This document shows positions 1 to 6,956 of a stretch of 22,745 nt of DNA, piece by piece (within the stretch, counting starts at the first letter, position 1; each line of letters begins with the position of its first letter). The notes below the pieces were generated by a model. That model saw only the letters and a program-made list of their open reading frames with translations, did no database searches and was not told the DNA's origin. Origin of the DNA: a virus; IMG/VR virus record IMGVR_UViG_3300008219_000113, positions 1 through 22,745 of that record; one strand, written 5' to 3'. The position numbers and the translations under genes were made by a program.

Positions 1-8
1 ATATTATA

Positions 9-3000
9 TTATTCGTTTTCTATGAATGATTCACCTGTGTATTCTTCTAATTTACGAATCATTCGTTCCATATTAACTCTTAATTTCTTGCCTGTTTTCT
101 TGTTCACTGAATAATATTCCCATTCACCTTTGTCGTTGTGGGGCGATATTTTAGTAACGTTTCCTGCCTCATCTTTAACAAACACTTCTGATGAAGCAGA
201 TTCATCTTTGGCATATATGAATGATTTGTCTGCACCGTGTGTGGGATCACCTGATTGGTTGTCCAGTTGCACAGCACCAAATCTAGATAATGAATTTGTT
301 GTGTCATAAAATCCAAACTTGTTGGTTGCACCGTTTGAATCTATGTAATAACTGTATCCATTTGTGATTGTGCCGTGATATTTGTTGATCTGTGCCTTGT
401 ATGCAAATGCGTTTGTGACTGTGATTGCTCCGCCGTTGTCATCTGTTTCCACATATGAGAATACACCGTGTGCATTCGTGATGTTGACAGTTTGTGGTGA
501 ATAAAAGTAAGAACCAGCCATCATACCAATTGTGTTACCCATTGTTCCTGCGTTGCTACCGTCTCTGTTTTCCACAGCCGCTTGTCCTTGGGCACCCAGT
601 GCACCTGCAAAATTGTTTGTGGAGTTCACTGTGGCACCATTAAGGTCCACCGCTACACCTACTGTCTGTGCTCTGAATCTGTTGTCTTTGTCTGAACTTG
701 TGAAATTGCCCAATGTGTATTGCTGTCCCACCAAGTGTCCTTGTCGTCTGTCTGAACTGGATGTTAGGGCACTGCCTATGGTTTCTGCTCTAAACATATG
801 AACACCCTTGTTTCTTGATATGCCACCAAAATTATCAGTAAAGGTTGATGTGGCTTGGCTTGAGAATGTGCCATCTGAACTTAGGCTTACAACACCTGTG
901 CCGTTGGCTGATATTTCTAAATCAGCATTTGAGCCATTTGCACTTATGGTGTTATCTGTAACTGTTACACCGTCTAATGTACTTGCACCTGTCACTCCCA
1001 GTGTGGTTGAAACAGTTGCCGCTCCTGTGACTGCAAGTGTTGATCCATCAAAAGTCAAGTTGGCTTCACCTGTTATAGCATTGGCTCCTGTGACTGTTGT
1101 AAGTGTGTTGTTGGTTGAACCTGTTAGTGCAGTACCACCTGATTGTGCTACAAAACTTAAATTGCCTGAACCATCTGTTCTTAACACTTGGTCGGCTGAA
1201 CCATCTGATGTTGGATATTTTATTCCGCTGATCGAAACTTTACCTGATCCGTTTGGAGTAAGTGTAATATCTTGGTTGGATGAGTCTGTTGCAATTATTC
1301 CTTGCTCGCCATCAAAAGACATATTGTCTATGATCACTTTTCCAGTACCCGCAGTGCCTAATACTAAATTTTGATTGGCTGGTGCATTGGTACCATAAGC
1401 ACTGGTTGATTTAATTACAGGCCCACTTGCAGGCAATTCTATTGCCAGCGATCCACCACCATCTGTTTGGCTTGTAAATTGTATATCTGCGTTTACATCT
1501 TTGATTGTGTGTCTGATATCTCCTTCATCTTCGTAAATGGTGAAGGCACCGGTTTGTGATCCATGAGATCCAACAGTTAAAGTCTGTCCTGCAATTCGGT
1601 TCATTACTGTGCCACTACTTGAACCACGTCCAACCTTAATAGTAGGACCAATTGTAATAGTACCACCTCCTGATGCACCGGTAAGAACCGAATCGACTAC
1701 AACGTCTCCGGTACCACTTGCTGAAATTTGTAAATCGGCATTTGAGGCATTTGAACTAATAGTATTGTCTGTGACTGTGACACCGTCTAGTGTGGAAGCA
1801 CCTGTTACAGCAAGAGCACCATCTGTGCTGATGTTTCCGTTTGATTCTAAACCTGTGCCATTTAACAGTTGCAAGTTTGTTGAATTAAGTCTTGCACCGA
1901 TGTTGTTTGATCCTGCTTTCATCAAAGCAAATTCAATTAATCCATCCTCTGTGCTATCCGATGCATCTGATATCTTACCTGTAATTTTTGCATAGTTGAT
2001 TGCTTCATCGGCATCGTTCTCACCTTTAAATTTTAATTGTCCCAAGTAGTCAGCATCTGCTGGTGAACCGCTGTTTCTTTTTAGTGTAATAACAGGAGCC
2101 GCTGTGGCTGAATCTTCTGTTGTTGTGATTGTTAAAGAATCATCTGTTGTTGTGTTTGTGATTGTTTGTGTGCCAGTTACACCAAGTATTGATCCATCGA
2201 ATGTTAAGTTTGCCTCACCATTCATTGCATCAGAGCCTGTTGCTGTAACAACTCTGTTGTCCGAACCATTTGTCAAGAAGTCTGACACATCTACCGAAAT
2301 AGCATCTGCGGCCACATCAATACCTGTGCCTGCACCAATGTTTAGAGTAACATCTGCACTTGTTCCGCCACCTGTCAAACCACTGCCTGCAACAACTGAT
2401 GTTATGTCACCAGTCTGTCCATTAATGGTTACAACGCCTGCAGAATCAGTTGCTGTTGTTATTCCTGTGCCACCTTGTATGTATAATGTTCCTGCTTCAG
2501 GTATATCTACGCCGGCTGAATCATCACCTATTACTTTGAATCCTTGTCCAGTTGCTACTCCACTGATTTGTGAATCCACATATGTTTTAATTGCTTTGGC
2601 AGATGCAAGTGTGTTATCGGACCCACTTACTGAACTTATGTCAGTGTCCAACACACCAGAAGCCAAGTCTGCCACTTCTAAATTTGTAATGCTGTTGCCT
2701 GTGCCATTGGCATCTAAAGTTTTGTTTGTGAATGTTGTGGTTGAACTTGCTGTTACTTCGCCTGTTGCGTTAATTGTAACAACTCCTGCCGAGTCTGTAG
2801 CAGTTGTAACATTATTACCACCCTGTATGTATAAAGTTCCATTAGCAGGTATATCAACTCCAGCACTGTCATCACCTATTACTTTAAAACCTGCACCTGC
2901 TGTAGAATCCACATATGTTTTAATTGCTTTGGCTGAAGCAAGTGTATCATCTGATCCTGATACAGAACTAATGTCTGTGTCTAGCACACCTGATTTTAAA

Positions 3001-3350
3001 TTGGCAACTTCTATGTTGCTTAAATTGTTTCCTGTTGCATCCGCGTCAAATGTTTTGTTTGTGAATGTTGTTGTTGAACTGGCAGTTACTTCACCTGTTG
3101 CATTGATTGTTACAACTCCTGCTGAATCCGTTGATGTGGTTACGTTTGAACCACCCTGTATGTATATGGTGTCACCTGCACCTACCTGTATAGTGGCTGA
3201 ATCATCCGCCGCTATGCCAAATGTTTGGTCTCTTAGGTTTAAAAAATTTGAATCTAATTGATTGTGTGTTAACTGTGATCCCTTTGCTAGGTTATCACTG
3301 GTTACTGTTGAAGTGCTAATGCCTCTGGTTGTAAGTTTGGCTTTTGCCAT
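9..3350 (-). CDS. Long repetitive tail fibre protein, 1113 aa
   Basis: Likely virion appendage for host contact. The N-terminus (residues 20-65: LTHNQLDSNFLNLR followed by an IYIQGG strand motif) resembles the start of marine phage fibre proteins. It carries low-complexity Ser/Thr/Gly/Asp beta repeats. Residues 49-159 and 160-275 are two near-copies (IYIQGG or LYIQGG, TDSAGVVTIN, FTNKT, GVLDTDISSVSGSD, KAIKTYVDS), and a third begins at 276. A second module (GASTLDGVTVTDNTIS) also occurs twice, roughly in the middle. The last ~45 residues are charged (HNDKGEWEYYSVNKKTGKK, then an amphipathic helix), like a conserved C-terminal cap on many phage fibres. No S74 peptidase motif was recognised. 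The ATG at 3350 is preceded by GGAG at good spacing. It is the last gene of the transcribed region and has its own regulated leader. Fibre identity is family-level inference; the receptor is unknown. Confidence 0.85.
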   Translation of the reverse strand: MAKAKLTTRGISTSTVTSDNLAKGSQLTHNQLDSNFLNLRDQTFGIAADDSATIQVGAGDTIYIQGGSNVTTSTDSAGVVTINATGEVTASSTTTFTNKTFDADATGNNLSNIEVANLKSGVLDTDISSVSGSDDTLASAKAIKTYVDSTAGAGFKVIGDDSAGVDIPANGTLYIQGGNNVTTATDSAGVVTINATGEVTASSTTTFTNKTLDANGTGNSITNLEVADLASGVLDTDISSVSGSDNTLASAKAIKTYVDSQISGVATGQGFKVIGDDSAGVDIPEAGTLYIQGGTGITTATDSAGVVTINGQTGDITSVVAGSGLTGGGTSADVTLNIGAGTGIDVAADAISVDVSDFLTNGSDNRVVTATGSDAMNGEANLTFDGSILGVTGTQTITNTTTDDSLTITTTEDSATAAPVITLKRNSGSPADADYLGQLKFKGENDADEAINYAKITGKISDASDSTEDGLIEFALMKAGSNNIGARLNSTNLQLLNGTGLESNGNISTDGALAVTGASTLDGVTVTDNTISSNASNADLQISASGTGDVVVDSVLTGASGGGTITIGPTIKVGRGSSSGTVMNRIAGQTLTVGSHGSQTGAFTIYEDEGDIRHTIKDVNADIQFTSQTDGGGSLAIELPASGPVIKSTSAYGTNAPANQNLVLGTAGTGKVIIDNMSFDGEQGIIATDSSNQDITLTPNGSGKVSISGIKYPTSDGSADQVLRTDGSGNLSFVAQSGGTALTGSTNNTLTTVTGANAITGEANLTFDGSTLAVTGAATVSTTLGVTGASTLDGVTVTDNTISANGSNADLEISANGTGVVSLSSDGTFSSQATSTFTDNFGGISRNKGVHMFRAETIGSALTSSSDRRQGHLVGQQYTLGNFTSSDKDNRFRAQTVGVAVDLNGATVNSTNNFAGALGAQGQAAVENRDGSNAGTMGNTIGMMAGSYFYSPQTVNITNAHGVFSYVETDDNGGAITVTNAFAYKAQINKYHGTITNGYSYYIDSNGATNKFGFYDTTNSLSRFGAVQLDNQSGDPTHGADKSFIYAKDESASSEVFVKDEAGNVTKISPHNDKGEWEYYSVNKKTGKKLRVNMERMIRKLEEYTGESFIENE

Positions 3351-3356
3351 TGTTTA

Positions 3357-3403
3357 ATCTCCAATTGTTATTGTCTTTAACTCCGCAAGTATTTATTGGA
3401 GAT
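3357..3403 (-). promoter_or_regulatory. Fibre gene leader: masked ribosome site and late-type promoter
   Basis: A perfect 9-bp inverted repeat, ATCTCCAAT (3395-3403 on the minus strand) and ATTGGAGAT (3357-3365), encloses 29 nt. The second arm contains the GGAG ribosome site of the fibre gene. AATAAATA (3390-3397), close to the T4 late consensus TATAAATA, overlaps the first arm. A transcript starting about 6 nt after it would lack the masking arm, whereas read-through RNA from upstream would contain it. The repeat and its position are seen directly; the regulatory reading is inference by analogy with T4 genes e and soc. Confidence 0.6.
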
Positions 3404-3421
3404 CAAACTGGTCTAATACTG

Positions 3422-3967
3422 TTACTTTTTCTTTTTCTTTTTCAAGTACCAACCCCATACGTCTTTGAACTTGGCATAGTTGTCATTGATCAATGAGGGA
3501 TCCTGCATAAGGTCCTGTTGTTCTGCTTCACCGTCTCTTCTAATGTCATTGTATCTCTTGACCAATTGATTGCTTAACATTGGTTCAGTCTCTGCCATGT
3601 TCTTAGGTTTGAAATAGTCTGGTATTGATAGTGTGTGTCCAGTCGCTTGTTCCACAGCCTTTTCAACTTTAACCAATGCCTTAAACAATTTTTCAAGTTG
3701 ATATTTTACTATGTCTTTGAATCTACCACCCCTGTGTATGGGTCCTATGTTTTGTGCAATACCTGGAATGACATCATCGTCGTGTTGATTCCAGCCTGGC
3801 AACATATTCATTGTTTGTAGATCGTGGATGTCTTGCTGTGTTTTAGTAAGCCAATCATATGCTTCCAATCTCTCTTCATTGCTTTCACCTACCAACATCA
3901 CTGCATCATTAAACTTGCCTGATGCATCTGTGTAACCTTTGGATCTTGGTGTGTGTAGATAACTCAT
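3422..3967 (-). CDS. Hypothetical phage protein with hexalysine tail, 181 aa
   Basis: Function not recognised. It is a soluble, mixed-charge protein with no signal peptide or membrane segment. The middle (FKDIVKYQLEKLFKALVKVEKAVEQATG) looks helical and amphipathic, so oligomerisation is possible. The protein ends in WGWYLKKKKKK, encoded by three tandem AAAAAG units. The ATG overlaps the TAA of the upstream gene by one base (TAATG), and AAGGAG lies inside that gene's end, so the two are translationally coupled. It is the last gene of the small-protein operon that begins at 5145 and lies just before the tail fibre gene. A role linked to the fibre or to virion assembly is possible but not shown by the sequence. 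Confidence 0.8.
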   Translation of the reverse strand: MSYLHTPRSKGYTDASGKFNDAVMLVGESNEERLEAYDWLTKTQQDIHDLQTMNMLPGWNQHDDDVIPGIAQNIGPIHRGGRFKDIVKYQLEKLFKALVKVEKAVEQATGHTLSIPDYFKPKNMAETEPMLSNQLVKRYNDIRRDGEAEQQDLMQDPSLINDNYAKFKDVWGWYLKKKKKK

Positions 3968-4308
3968 TATGCTTTCTCCTTGTTGCTTTTTGGTTTTTTA
4001 GACTTGTATGAACCATTATCATTTAATTCGTCCAATACTTTCTGTGCAAAACTTATTGGATTGCTTAATATGATGCCTTCCGCTACCCTGTCAGGCATAT
4101 AATGATGGAAGTCTTCTTGATATTGGGCTCCTATCAGTGCCGCTTGTCTGCAGATGCTGATAAACTCCCATTCCGCACCCTGTTTGTTCACCCTCATCTC
4201 ACGTTGTTCATAACTGTCTGGATGAAGCGGGTCTGTAGGATTGCTTCTTTTGATGTTTCTTAATAATTTTAACACGTGTGCTTTTTCACGTCTTGTTTCT
4301 TTTGCCAT
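3967..4308 (-). CDS. Hypothetical small phage protein, 113 aa
   Basis: Function not recognised. The N-terminal ~30 residues are strongly basic (KETRREKAHVLKLLRNIKR) and the C-terminus is also basic (KSKKPKSNKEKA), with an acidic and aromatic middle (EWEFISICRQAALIGAQYQEDFHHYM). This could suit nucleic acid binding, but no named motif is visible. The start is well supported: CAGGAG lies 6 nt upstream of the ATG. It sits between the 66-aa protein (13 bp upstream) and the 181-aa protein, which it overlaps by one base, so it is part of the operon read from the promoter at 5211-5239. Confidence 0.8.
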   Translation of the reverse strand: MAKETRREKAHVLKLLRNIKRSNPTDPLHPDSYEQREMRVNKQGAEWEFISICRQAALIGAQYQEDFHHYMPDRVAEGIILSNPISFAQKVLDELNDNGSYKSKKPKSNKEKA

Positions 4309-4320
4309 ATGTTTCTCCTG

Positions 4321-4521
4321 TTAGTCCTTGATGTATGGTTCTTTTGGTTTTTCTGATGTTTCTGGCACATTTGGTTGTGTGGCTTTTAGTGTGTCCAGTA
4401 TCTTCTTGTGTAGAGCACCCACAGCCAACATTTCATTGGCCCTAAAGGCTCCTCTCTGTGATGACAAATCTATTATCTGTGCCATCAGTTGTAATTCTTG
4501 TGGTTCAAATTGTGTTTTCAT
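4321..4521 (-). CDS. Conserved small phage protein (MKTQFEPQELQLMAQ type), 66 aa
   Basis: Small helical protein of a kind I recall from marine phages, where proteins with an ELQLMAQ-I-D core followed by RGAF-A-E-AVG are common. No biochemical role is known to me. The ATG at 4521 is chosen over longer upstream extensions because GAGGAG sits 7 nt before it. The C-terminal ~20 residues are Pro/Glu/Lys rich and probably disordered. The gene begins 17 nt before the end of the upstream HNH-like gene, so the two reading frames overlap and its ribosome site lies inside that gene. Confidence 0.75.
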   Translation of the reverse strand: MKTQFEPQELQLMAQIIDLSSQRGAFRANEMLAVGALHKKILDTLKATQPNVPETSEKPKEPYIKD

Positions 4522-4966
4522 TATTTCTCCTCTTTTGTTGTTTGTTTCCGTTGGTATTGGTACGCCTAATGACGTTGCCCTCACTGTCTCGTATTTTCTT
4601 TCTCTGTCCTGCTTGACTCTGTGTCATTATGGTCACATTGCCAATGGTCCATCCTTCCGTTTTGTCTGTCCTGCAAAGGTTCATTGCGTCAGCACGATTG
4701 CCCAATTGGTCCTCGTGATCCAACAGCAGATCCCTGTACTGATCCCAACTTATCTGCCATGGTTGATTCCAATACTTGGCTTGGTTTTTTGCCAGCAACC
4801 ATCTGCGTCTCAATCGTTGCACAATTGGATCTGGTCCTGTGATCCATCTGTAGGGCCTCTTGCCCCGGTTCTTGCCCGTGTTGGCTCTGCTTATCTTGTC
4901 TTTGGATTCCTGTGACATGGGTGGCATCTTCATGCCCTTGTTCCATGGTACTTGTTTGTTGGTCAT
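4505..4966 (-). CDS. NUMOD3/HNH-like DNA-binding protein, 153 aa
   Basis: Probable DNA-binding or endonuclease-related protein. Residues 5-35 (VPWNKGMKMPP, then SQESKDKISRANTGKNRG) match the look of NUMOD3, a helical DNA-binding repeat of homing endonucleases. The second half (W-ISWDQYRDLLLDHEDQLGNRAD, then LCRTDKTEGWTIGNVTIMTQ) resembles the degenerate HNH-associated domain of many small phage proteins (RID-GWT-NV pattern). A complete HNH active site is not obvious: few histidines are present, so catalysis is uncertain. The ATG at 4966 is chosen because AAGGAG lies upstream; the longer open frame to 5077 lacks such a site. The ATG overlaps the stop of the 60-aa gene as ATGA. It could be a selfish endonuclease or a regulator. 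Confidence 0.65.
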   Translation of the reverse strand: MTNKQVPWNKGMKMPPMSQESKDKISRANTGKNRGKRPYRWITGPDPIVQRLRRRWLLAKNQAKYWNQPWQISWDQYRDLLLDHEDQLGNRADAMNLCRTDKTEGWTIGNVTIMTQSQAGQRKKIRDSEGNVIRRTNTNGNKQQKRRNNENTI

Positions 4967-5145
4967 TGTGTTAGTTCTCCTTGTGTGGGTGGTTGTGCGT
5001 TGAAACGTGTGCAGTGCCAAGCATCTGATCCTATCTGCCAATCCTGCTGTGAGGGATATGGTAGCACCACGTGCCATGTGCCTGATGTGGGCTCCAGGTA
5101 GGTGGATGCCCCTGCGTTAAAAAAAAATTCCGGGAACTCAGTCAC
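4963..5145 (-). CDS. Hypothetical protein, GTG start, 60 aa
   Basis: Function not recognised. The support for a real gene is positional. A GTG at 5145 follows GGGGAGAG at ideal spacing. The frame ends in a TGA that overlaps the ATG of the next gene as ATGA. A consensus promoter lies about 65 bp upstream. The peptide is rich in Trp, Gln, Ser and Pro (SQQDWQIGSDAWHCTRFNAQPPTQGE), with no signal peptide or membrane segment. It would be the first gene of the operon 5145-3422. It might act as a leader peptide that couples translation of the DNA-binding protein behind it. Confidence 0.55.
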   Translation of the reverse strand: MTEFPEFFFNAGASTYLEPTSGTWHVVLPYPSQQDWQIGSDAWHCTRFNAQPPTQGELTQ

Positions 5146-5205
5146 TGGTGCTCTCCCCTGATGTGCTTCGCCCCTGTTGATTTGAGTGTGTCCATGTGTT
5201 CATAG

Positions 5206-5239
5206 TATTTATTATAACAAAAATATCTGACACTGTCAA
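5206..5239 (-). promoter_or_regulatory. Consensus sigma70 promoter interlocked with AATAAATA
   Basis: On the minus strand TTGACA (5234-5239), a 17-nt spacer and TATAAT (5211-5216) form a perfect consensus promoter with a predicted start near 5204. AATAAATACTAT follows immediately (AATAAATA at 5206-5213), sharing three bases with the -10 box; the T4 late consensus is TATAAATA. It drives the small-protein operon beginning at 5145, with a leader of about 60 nt. Activity and a two-phase role are inference. Confidence 0.85.
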
Positions 5240-5259
5240 CCGGTTCCTGACATAAGAAT

Positions 5260-5342
5260 ATGTCCACAGTATTCAATGAACCGCATTTACGAACTCAACC
5301 ATGGTTTGGGTGTGCCTCCACACCATCTAGCTCTGTGGACAT
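5260..5342. repeat. Inverted repeat ATGTCCACAG enclosing a hairpin
   Basis: ATGTCCACAG (5260-5269) and its exact complement CTGTGGACAT (5333-5342) are separated by 63 bp. Within lies GGTGTG-CCTC-CACACC (5309-5324), a perfect 6-bp hairpin with a 4-nt loop, and the palindrome AACCATGGTT (5297-5306). Together they can form a branched structure in RNA or extruded DNA. The strand is not determined by the pairs. Confidence 0.6.
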
Positions 5343-5349
5343 CATTATT

Positions 5350-5388
5350 TACTGTGGGTACAGCCCGCATGGTTGCAGGCTGGCAGTA
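5350..5388. repeat. Extended hairpin with internal loop
   Basis: TACTG (5350-5354) pairs with CAGTA (5384-5388). After an asymmetric internal loop, CAGCC (5361-5365) pairs with GGCTG (5378-5382), then a single mismatch, then GCA/TGC closing a TGGT loop. That gives 13 base pairs in 39 nt. No T-tract follows on either side, so it is not a simple terminator. It directly neighbours the 5260-5342 inverted repeat, which suggests a joint structure. Confidence 0.55.
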
Positions 5389-5638
5389 GGGTGAGCACAG
5401 TCACACGCCGCGGTGGAGAACCCTGGTTTTCAGTGACGGAGTTTTTGCTGATGGATTTTTTTGGATCTGGGTTTTGAGGCACAGTGCGGATTTGTGCTAT
5501 TTACTACCAAAGGTGTAAAAAAATTTGCAACGTGGCTACGCACATTACCAAACCATATTTCAGGGGACGGTGTCAACCCAGAAAAGAATTCACACCACAG
5601 TGCCCAGAATGGATCATTTTTTCTACTTTTATCACCCT

Positions 5639-5701
5639 ATACCACTGTTTACCAGCGATTACCAACTGTTACCATGGTTCGAATCTGGTTCCAAACGGTT
5701 C
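5639..5701. repeat. Helically phased TTACCA and GGTTC repeat array
   Basis: ATACCA at 5639, then TTACCA at 5649, 5659 and 5669, recur at exactly 10-bp spacing. They run straight into GGTTC at 5676, 5687 and 5697 (spacing 11 and 10). Seven short repeats on one face of the helix suggest a cooperative protein-binding site such as an iteron or operator cluster. The third unit contains GATTACCAAC, the same 10-mer found next to two promoters (6550-6559 and 9156-9165, minus strand). The binding protein is unknown. Confidence 0.5.
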
Positions 5702-5863
5702 ATACGGTGGCTTAAAGGCTGATATCAGGTTGAATTGTGGGTTTGAGTGTGAATGGTAAAGGTGGTGCCAAAAACTACACCATATGCATTACCATATCCA
5801 CAACATCTTCTGCTCTCTCACAGCTCTACAATGTGTGTTACCCAGTTCTTTTGTGTGTGATTT

Positions 5864-6046
5864 TTATGCTGTGACTGTGTGCTTCTCTGTGCTCAATGCA
5901 CTGTCATACTCAGTCATCATGCGTTTATTAATGCTGTCTCTCTCTGCTGTTACAGTTACTTGTTGTACTGCTTCTTGTTCTGATTCTGCATTTACCCACA
6001 CTGTGCTGGTGTGTGCACCTGTTGTTATGGTTATTTTGTATCTCAT
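5864..6046 (-). CDS. Hypothetical small phage protein, 60 aa
   Basis: Function not recognised. The sequence begins MRYKITITTGAHTSTVWVNAESEQEAVQQV, a short beta-strand-plus-helix pattern seen in many tiny phage proteins (V-A-SE-EA motif). A compact beta-alpha fold is likely. No Shine-Dalgarno is visible before the ATG at 6046. Instead TTTAAATA (6055-6062) stands 8 nt upstream, as it does near two other genes here. The gene begins 18 bp after the stop of the 138-aa gene and probably shares its transcript. The coding call rests on the sensible peptide and context, so it is moderately sure. Confidence 0.6.
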   Translation of the reverse strand: MRYKITITTGAHTSTVWVNAESEQEAVQQVTVTAERDSINKRMMTEYDSALSTEKHTVTA

Positions 6047-6064
6047 AGTAGTACTATTTAAAGT

Positions 6065-6478
6065 TTATTTTACTGATTGTAATCGTATGACTTCTTTGAT
6101 GTTTGCCATGGTGTCTTTGTATCCTACAGCATATAAACCATTTGTTCCTGTGCCTATTTCCAAATGAGGTCTACCATCCCTGTTCAACCAAAGATACACA
6201 TATGGGCTATTGCTTCTCCAACCATTAAGTGCTAAACAACTCTTACCATACCGGTCATAATCGTCTTGTTGTCGTTCTAAGCGTTGATTGTATATCTGCT
6301 TGACTGTTAGTTTGTTGTCCTTTGCGAACTTGGTGAACCATTGCTTGGCTCTTAGATGTGTGCTCATTATCTCTTGCATCTGCTTGAGATCCTGTTGTCT
6401 TGCAACTTCTGTGTCAATCAACCTGTGCAATTCATCTGCTCCGTGCTTGAGTATAAGATTTTGTATCGTCTTTGTCAT
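6065..6478 (-). CDS. Hypothetical phage protein, 138 aa
   Basis: Function not recognised. The N-terminal half is helical and charged (NLILKHGADELHRLIDTEVARQQDLKQMQEIM), followed by a segment that may be helix-turn-helix-like (WFTKFAKDNKLTVKQIYNQRLERQQ). The C-terminal half is mixed alpha/beta with SNSPYVYLWLNRDGRPHLEIGTG. The ATG at 6478 is preferred over one 18 bp upstream because AAGGAG lies 8 nt before it. It is first in a transcript driven by the promoter at 6516-6544, with a second promoter at 6612-6639. DNA binding is only a guess from the helix-turn-helix-like stretch. Confidence 0.75.
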   Translation of the reverse strand: MTKTIQNLILKHGADELHRLIDTEVARQQDLKQMQEIMSTHLRAKQWFTKFAKDNKLTVKQIYNQRLERQQDDYDRYGKSCLALNGWRSNSPYVYLWLNRDGRPHLEIGTGTNGLYAVGYKDTMANIKEVIRLQSVK

Positions 6479-6510
6479 TGTGTTTGCTCCTTGCATTTGT
6501 TTATATTATG

Positions 6511-6544
6511 TATTTATTATAGCACATCTCAGCCGCCAAGTCAA
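6511..6544 (-). promoter_or_regulatory. Sigma70 promoter with AATAAATA and upstream ATTACCAA
   Basis: Minus strand: TTGACT (6539-6544), 17-nt spacer, TATAAT (6516-6521), immediately followed by AATAAATA (6511-6518). Upstream of the -35, ATTACCAA occurs twice (6551-6558 and 6568-6575), 17 bp apart. The first is spaced from the -35 box exactly as at the lipoprotein promoter. Predicted start near 6509, for the gene at 6478. Confidence 0.8.
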
Positions 6545-6611
6545 GCACTGTTGGTAATCTTTTTGTTTTGGTAATAGAAATTTTGTCCGCGTGAGCCGTA
6601 TCGTGTTCACA

Positions 6612-6639
6612 ATTATAACACGTATTTGTTGTGTGTCAA
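6612..6639 (-). promoter_or_regulatory. Second sigma70 promoter upstream of the 138-aa gene
   Basis: Minus strand TTGACA (6634-6639), 16-nt spacer, TATAAT (6612-6617). The -35 box overlaps the TGA stop of the 106-aa gene (6636-6638). The spacer differs by only three bases from that of the lipoprotein promoter at 9123-9150, so the two are copies of one element. It would give a leader of about 130 nt. Confidence 0.8.
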
Positions 6640-6956
6640 CCTTTCAGCACATCTATCAGCAGTTGATTTCTGGTTAGTTTTGGTATTTCCAATTCGGTGC
6701 ATTCCAGGATGTATGCTTTGAACTGTGCTGTACTCACATAGTCTTCCACTTCCCAACTCTCATACATGATGTCTCTGCCTGTGCGATGCTGTGTGTGTTC
6801 CACAGTTTGATAATGGAATGCTGGGCCATATGGGTGTGTTTCTATGCCGTCAATGCCCCTGTCCCTGCAGAAGTCCAGTGTGTGCTGTTGTATGTCTGCA
6901 ACTGTGGCATCACTTAGGTCCTGTTGTTGTAGATAACTGCGTAGGTTTAGCCTCAT
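6636..6956 (-). CDS. Hypothetical phage protein, 106 aa
   Basis: Function not recognised. Small acidic protein without signal or membrane segment. Notable stretches are DFCRDRGIDGIETHPYGPAFHYQTVEHTQHRTGRDIMYESWEVEDY and a C-terminal helix (FKAYILECTELEIPKLTRNQLLIDVLKG). Its ATG overlaps the TGA of the DNA methyltransferase gene (ATGA at 6953-6956) and no ribosome site of its own is visible, so translation is likely coupled to the methyltransferase. That coupling suggests a linked role, such as an accessory or control subunit, but no evidence beyond position supports this. Confidence 0.7.
   Translation of the reverse strand: MRLNLRSYLQQQDLSDATVADIQQHTLDFCRDRGIDGIETHPYGPAFHYQTVEHTQHRTGRDIMYESWEVEDYVSTAQFKAYILECTELEIPKLTRNQLLIDVLKG

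Larger units (their letters stand above)
5240..5863. other. Gene-poor 620-bp interval rich in inverted and phased repeats
   Basis: No convincing gene is seen on either strand. Plus-strand open frames of 65-91 codons overlap each other in different frames, lack good ribosome sites and look like chance. On the minus strand no start with a ribosome site leads to more than a few codons. What it does hold: a 10-bp inverted repeat enclosing a small hairpin (5260-5342), a bulged 13-bp hairpin (5350-5388), and a 10-bp-phased repeat array (5639-5701). It lies between two leftward operons. A regulatory, replication, packaging or RNA-coding role is possible. Confidence 0.6.

Noticed and set aside
532-3261. 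Long open frames on the plus strand opposite the tail fibre gene
   Set aside because: They are antisense shadows of a repetitive Ser/Thr/Gly-rich gene; their products are repetitive Val/Pro/Ser strings with no ribosome sites.
5670-5695. GGTTCGAATCTGG, resembling a tRNA T-arm
   Set aside because: The flanking bases do not form the 5-bp T-stem on either strand and no acceptor, D or anticodon arms are present.
5461-5759. Three overlapping plus-strand open frames in the gene-poor interval
   Set aside because: They occupy different frames over the same DNA, lack Shine-Dalgarno sequences and give unconvincing proteins.
5794-5802. ATATCCACA, one mismatch from a DnaA box
   Set aside because: A single imperfect copy is expected by chance; it alone does not support an origin.
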